From a virus: a DNA stretch of 30,824 bases. The stretch spans positions 1-30,824 of IMG/VR virus record IMGVR_UViG_3300034152_000329. One strand, given 5' to 3'. Each line of letters starts with the position of its first letter. Positions within the stretch are counted from its first letter, which is position 1. Positions 30,264 through 30,824 of this stretch are shown in pieces. The position numbers and the translations under genes were made by a program. The notes beneath the pieces are model-generated. The model was given only the letters and a program-made list of their open reading frames with translations, searched no databases and was not told where the DNA came from.

Positions 30264-30406
30264 TGTGTAACTCCTACACTGCTAAAGGGTTAAGGTGGAT
30301 CGGGTTCTCTCTGCACCGACCTGCCTCGGATCTCCCTGTAGCAGGCTGCCGCCGTCGGATCTCCCGCGGGCGGCGGGCGCCACACGTCTTATTGTACCAC
30401 GTCCCG
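30264..30406 (-). promoter_or_regulatory. Capsid leader with candidate promoter and two hairpins of identical loop sequence
   Basis: An extended -10 element TGG-TACAAT (TACAAT at 30396-30391) has no good -35. It would start the message near 30384. The leader then forms GCCGCC/GGCGGC (30348-30353 with 30369-30374) and CCTGC/GCAGG (30320-30324 with 30341-30345). Both loops hold the same 11 bases (TCGGATCTCCC on the plus strand, at 30355-30365 and 30326-30336). The capsid ribosome-binding site follows 40-50 bases later. The hairpins could bind a protein, delay decay or be an assembly-linked switch. Confidence 0.5.
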
Positions 30407-30824
30407 TCAGGACCTCTGAAGCCCAGGGAGTCCGGCCGCGATCTTCTGGTTCGCGCTCATGTCCGCCGCGCCGCGCGGGCCGCCTCCGCCGCCCGTCCCG
30501 GGACGGTGTCCGCTACCCTGCTTCGCCTCGCTCTTGAAGAGCCCCGCGTACTCCTTCGAGCCGCGCATCTCGGTCACGAGCTCCTCGACTGTCATCGGGA
30601 GCCCCGTCGTCCCGCTCATGCGGATCTCGCCGTCCGTCTTGAGGACCCGGATCGCGATCTTCCCGTCCGCCTCGATCGGCTTCACCTGCTGGCGGACGAA
30701 CGGGAGGACGAGCCGCGGGTTCTCGGCCGTATCTCCAACCGCGGAGAGGGTCTCGCCGTCGACGAGCTGGGTATAGAGCTGGAGCTGGAGGGCCTCGATC
30801 CGGCCCTGAAGCCCCTGCTTCTCC
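30407..30824 (-). CDS. Scaffolding-like protein, C-terminal part
   Basis: The reading frame is open to the right edge of the window, so the start lies beyond base 30824. The visible 138 residues begin with a coiled-coil-like segment (EKQGLQGRIEALQLQLYTQLVDGETL), then LVLPFVRQQVKPIEADGKIAIRVL and PMTVEELVTEMRGSKEYAGLFKSE, followed by a Gly-rich linker and the end MSANQKIAAGLPGLQRS. This order (helix, LPFVRxxV..., MTVEELV.EMR...) is seen in phage scaffolding proteins encoded directly before the coat gene. A start at GTG 30685 would cut off the clearly coding part. It should guide capsid shell assembly and leave before packaging. Confidence 0.8.
   Translation of the reverse strand, partial: EKQGLQGRIEALQLQLYTQLVDGETLSAVGDTAENPRLVLPFVRQQVKPIEADGKIAIRVLKTDGEIRMSGTTGLPMTVEELVTEMRGSKEYAGLFKSEAKQGSGHRPGTGGGGGPRGAADMSANQKIAAGLPGLQRS

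Overview
The window is a 30.8-kb piece of a high-GC, tailed (siphovirus-type) bacteriophage genome. All genes I support lie on the minus strand, so the biological reading direction runs from base 30824 down to base 1. Bacterial Shine-Dalgarno sequences (GGAGG/AGGAG), -10/-35 promoter-like sites, tightly overlapping starts and stops (ATGA, TAATG, GTGA) and a complete head and tail module support this. The distal-tail genes resemble families common in siphophages and gene-transfer agents of proteobacteria (gpL-like/BR0599-type protein, GTA-like tip protein). A proteobacterial host is therefore plausible but not proven. No integrase, repressor, terminase, portal or lysin is visible; terminase and portal would be expected beyond base 30824.

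Layout in reading direction. (1) Head module, 30824-28212: C-terminal end of a scaffold-like protein, a structured leader with a candidate promoter, major capsid protein, a decoration-like protein, a clear rho-independent terminator, and two small proteins. (2) Accessory virion module, 28207-23414: three related small proteins whose N-termini carry His/Asp-rich motifs (a tandem gene family), a family-4-type glycosyltransferase, a zinc-ribbon protein, a fibre-like protein with four 42-residue repeats, and two small beta-rich proteins. (3) Connector and tail module, 23406-8106: DnaT-like adaptor, head closure, tail terminator, major tail protein, tail-assembly chaperones joined by a programmed -1 frameshift (A AAA AAC), gp10-like protein, tape measure, two related tail proteins, distal tail proteins, tip protein and a small membrane protein. 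(4) A 367-bp non-coding region, 8105-7739, with many TGGTCC/GGACCA repeats around an AT-rich core. It is the best candidate for a replication origin or control locus. (5) Replication and accessory module, 7738-1: HTH-metallophosphoesterase, small SSB-like protein, SNF2-type helicase, a tRNA-His-like gene, a good sigma70-type promoter, coiled-coil protein, SSB-like protein with an acidic tail, RecD/Dda-like helicase, an HNH homing-type endonuclease, a putative lipoprotein and a partial gene with faint thymidylate-synthase resemblance.

The structural genes appear to be co-transcribed in assembly order. Hairpins with GGGGAGG stems after the decoration, major tail and SSB-like genes probably reduce downstream expression. 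The replication genes probably have their own promoters near 7805 and 4257. The least expected content is the repeat-rich non-coding locus, the two hairpins with identical loop sequence ahead of the capsid gene, the glycosyltransferase among virion genes, and the mobile or mosaic patches (HNH gene, tape-measure segment, a domain shared between tail proteins).
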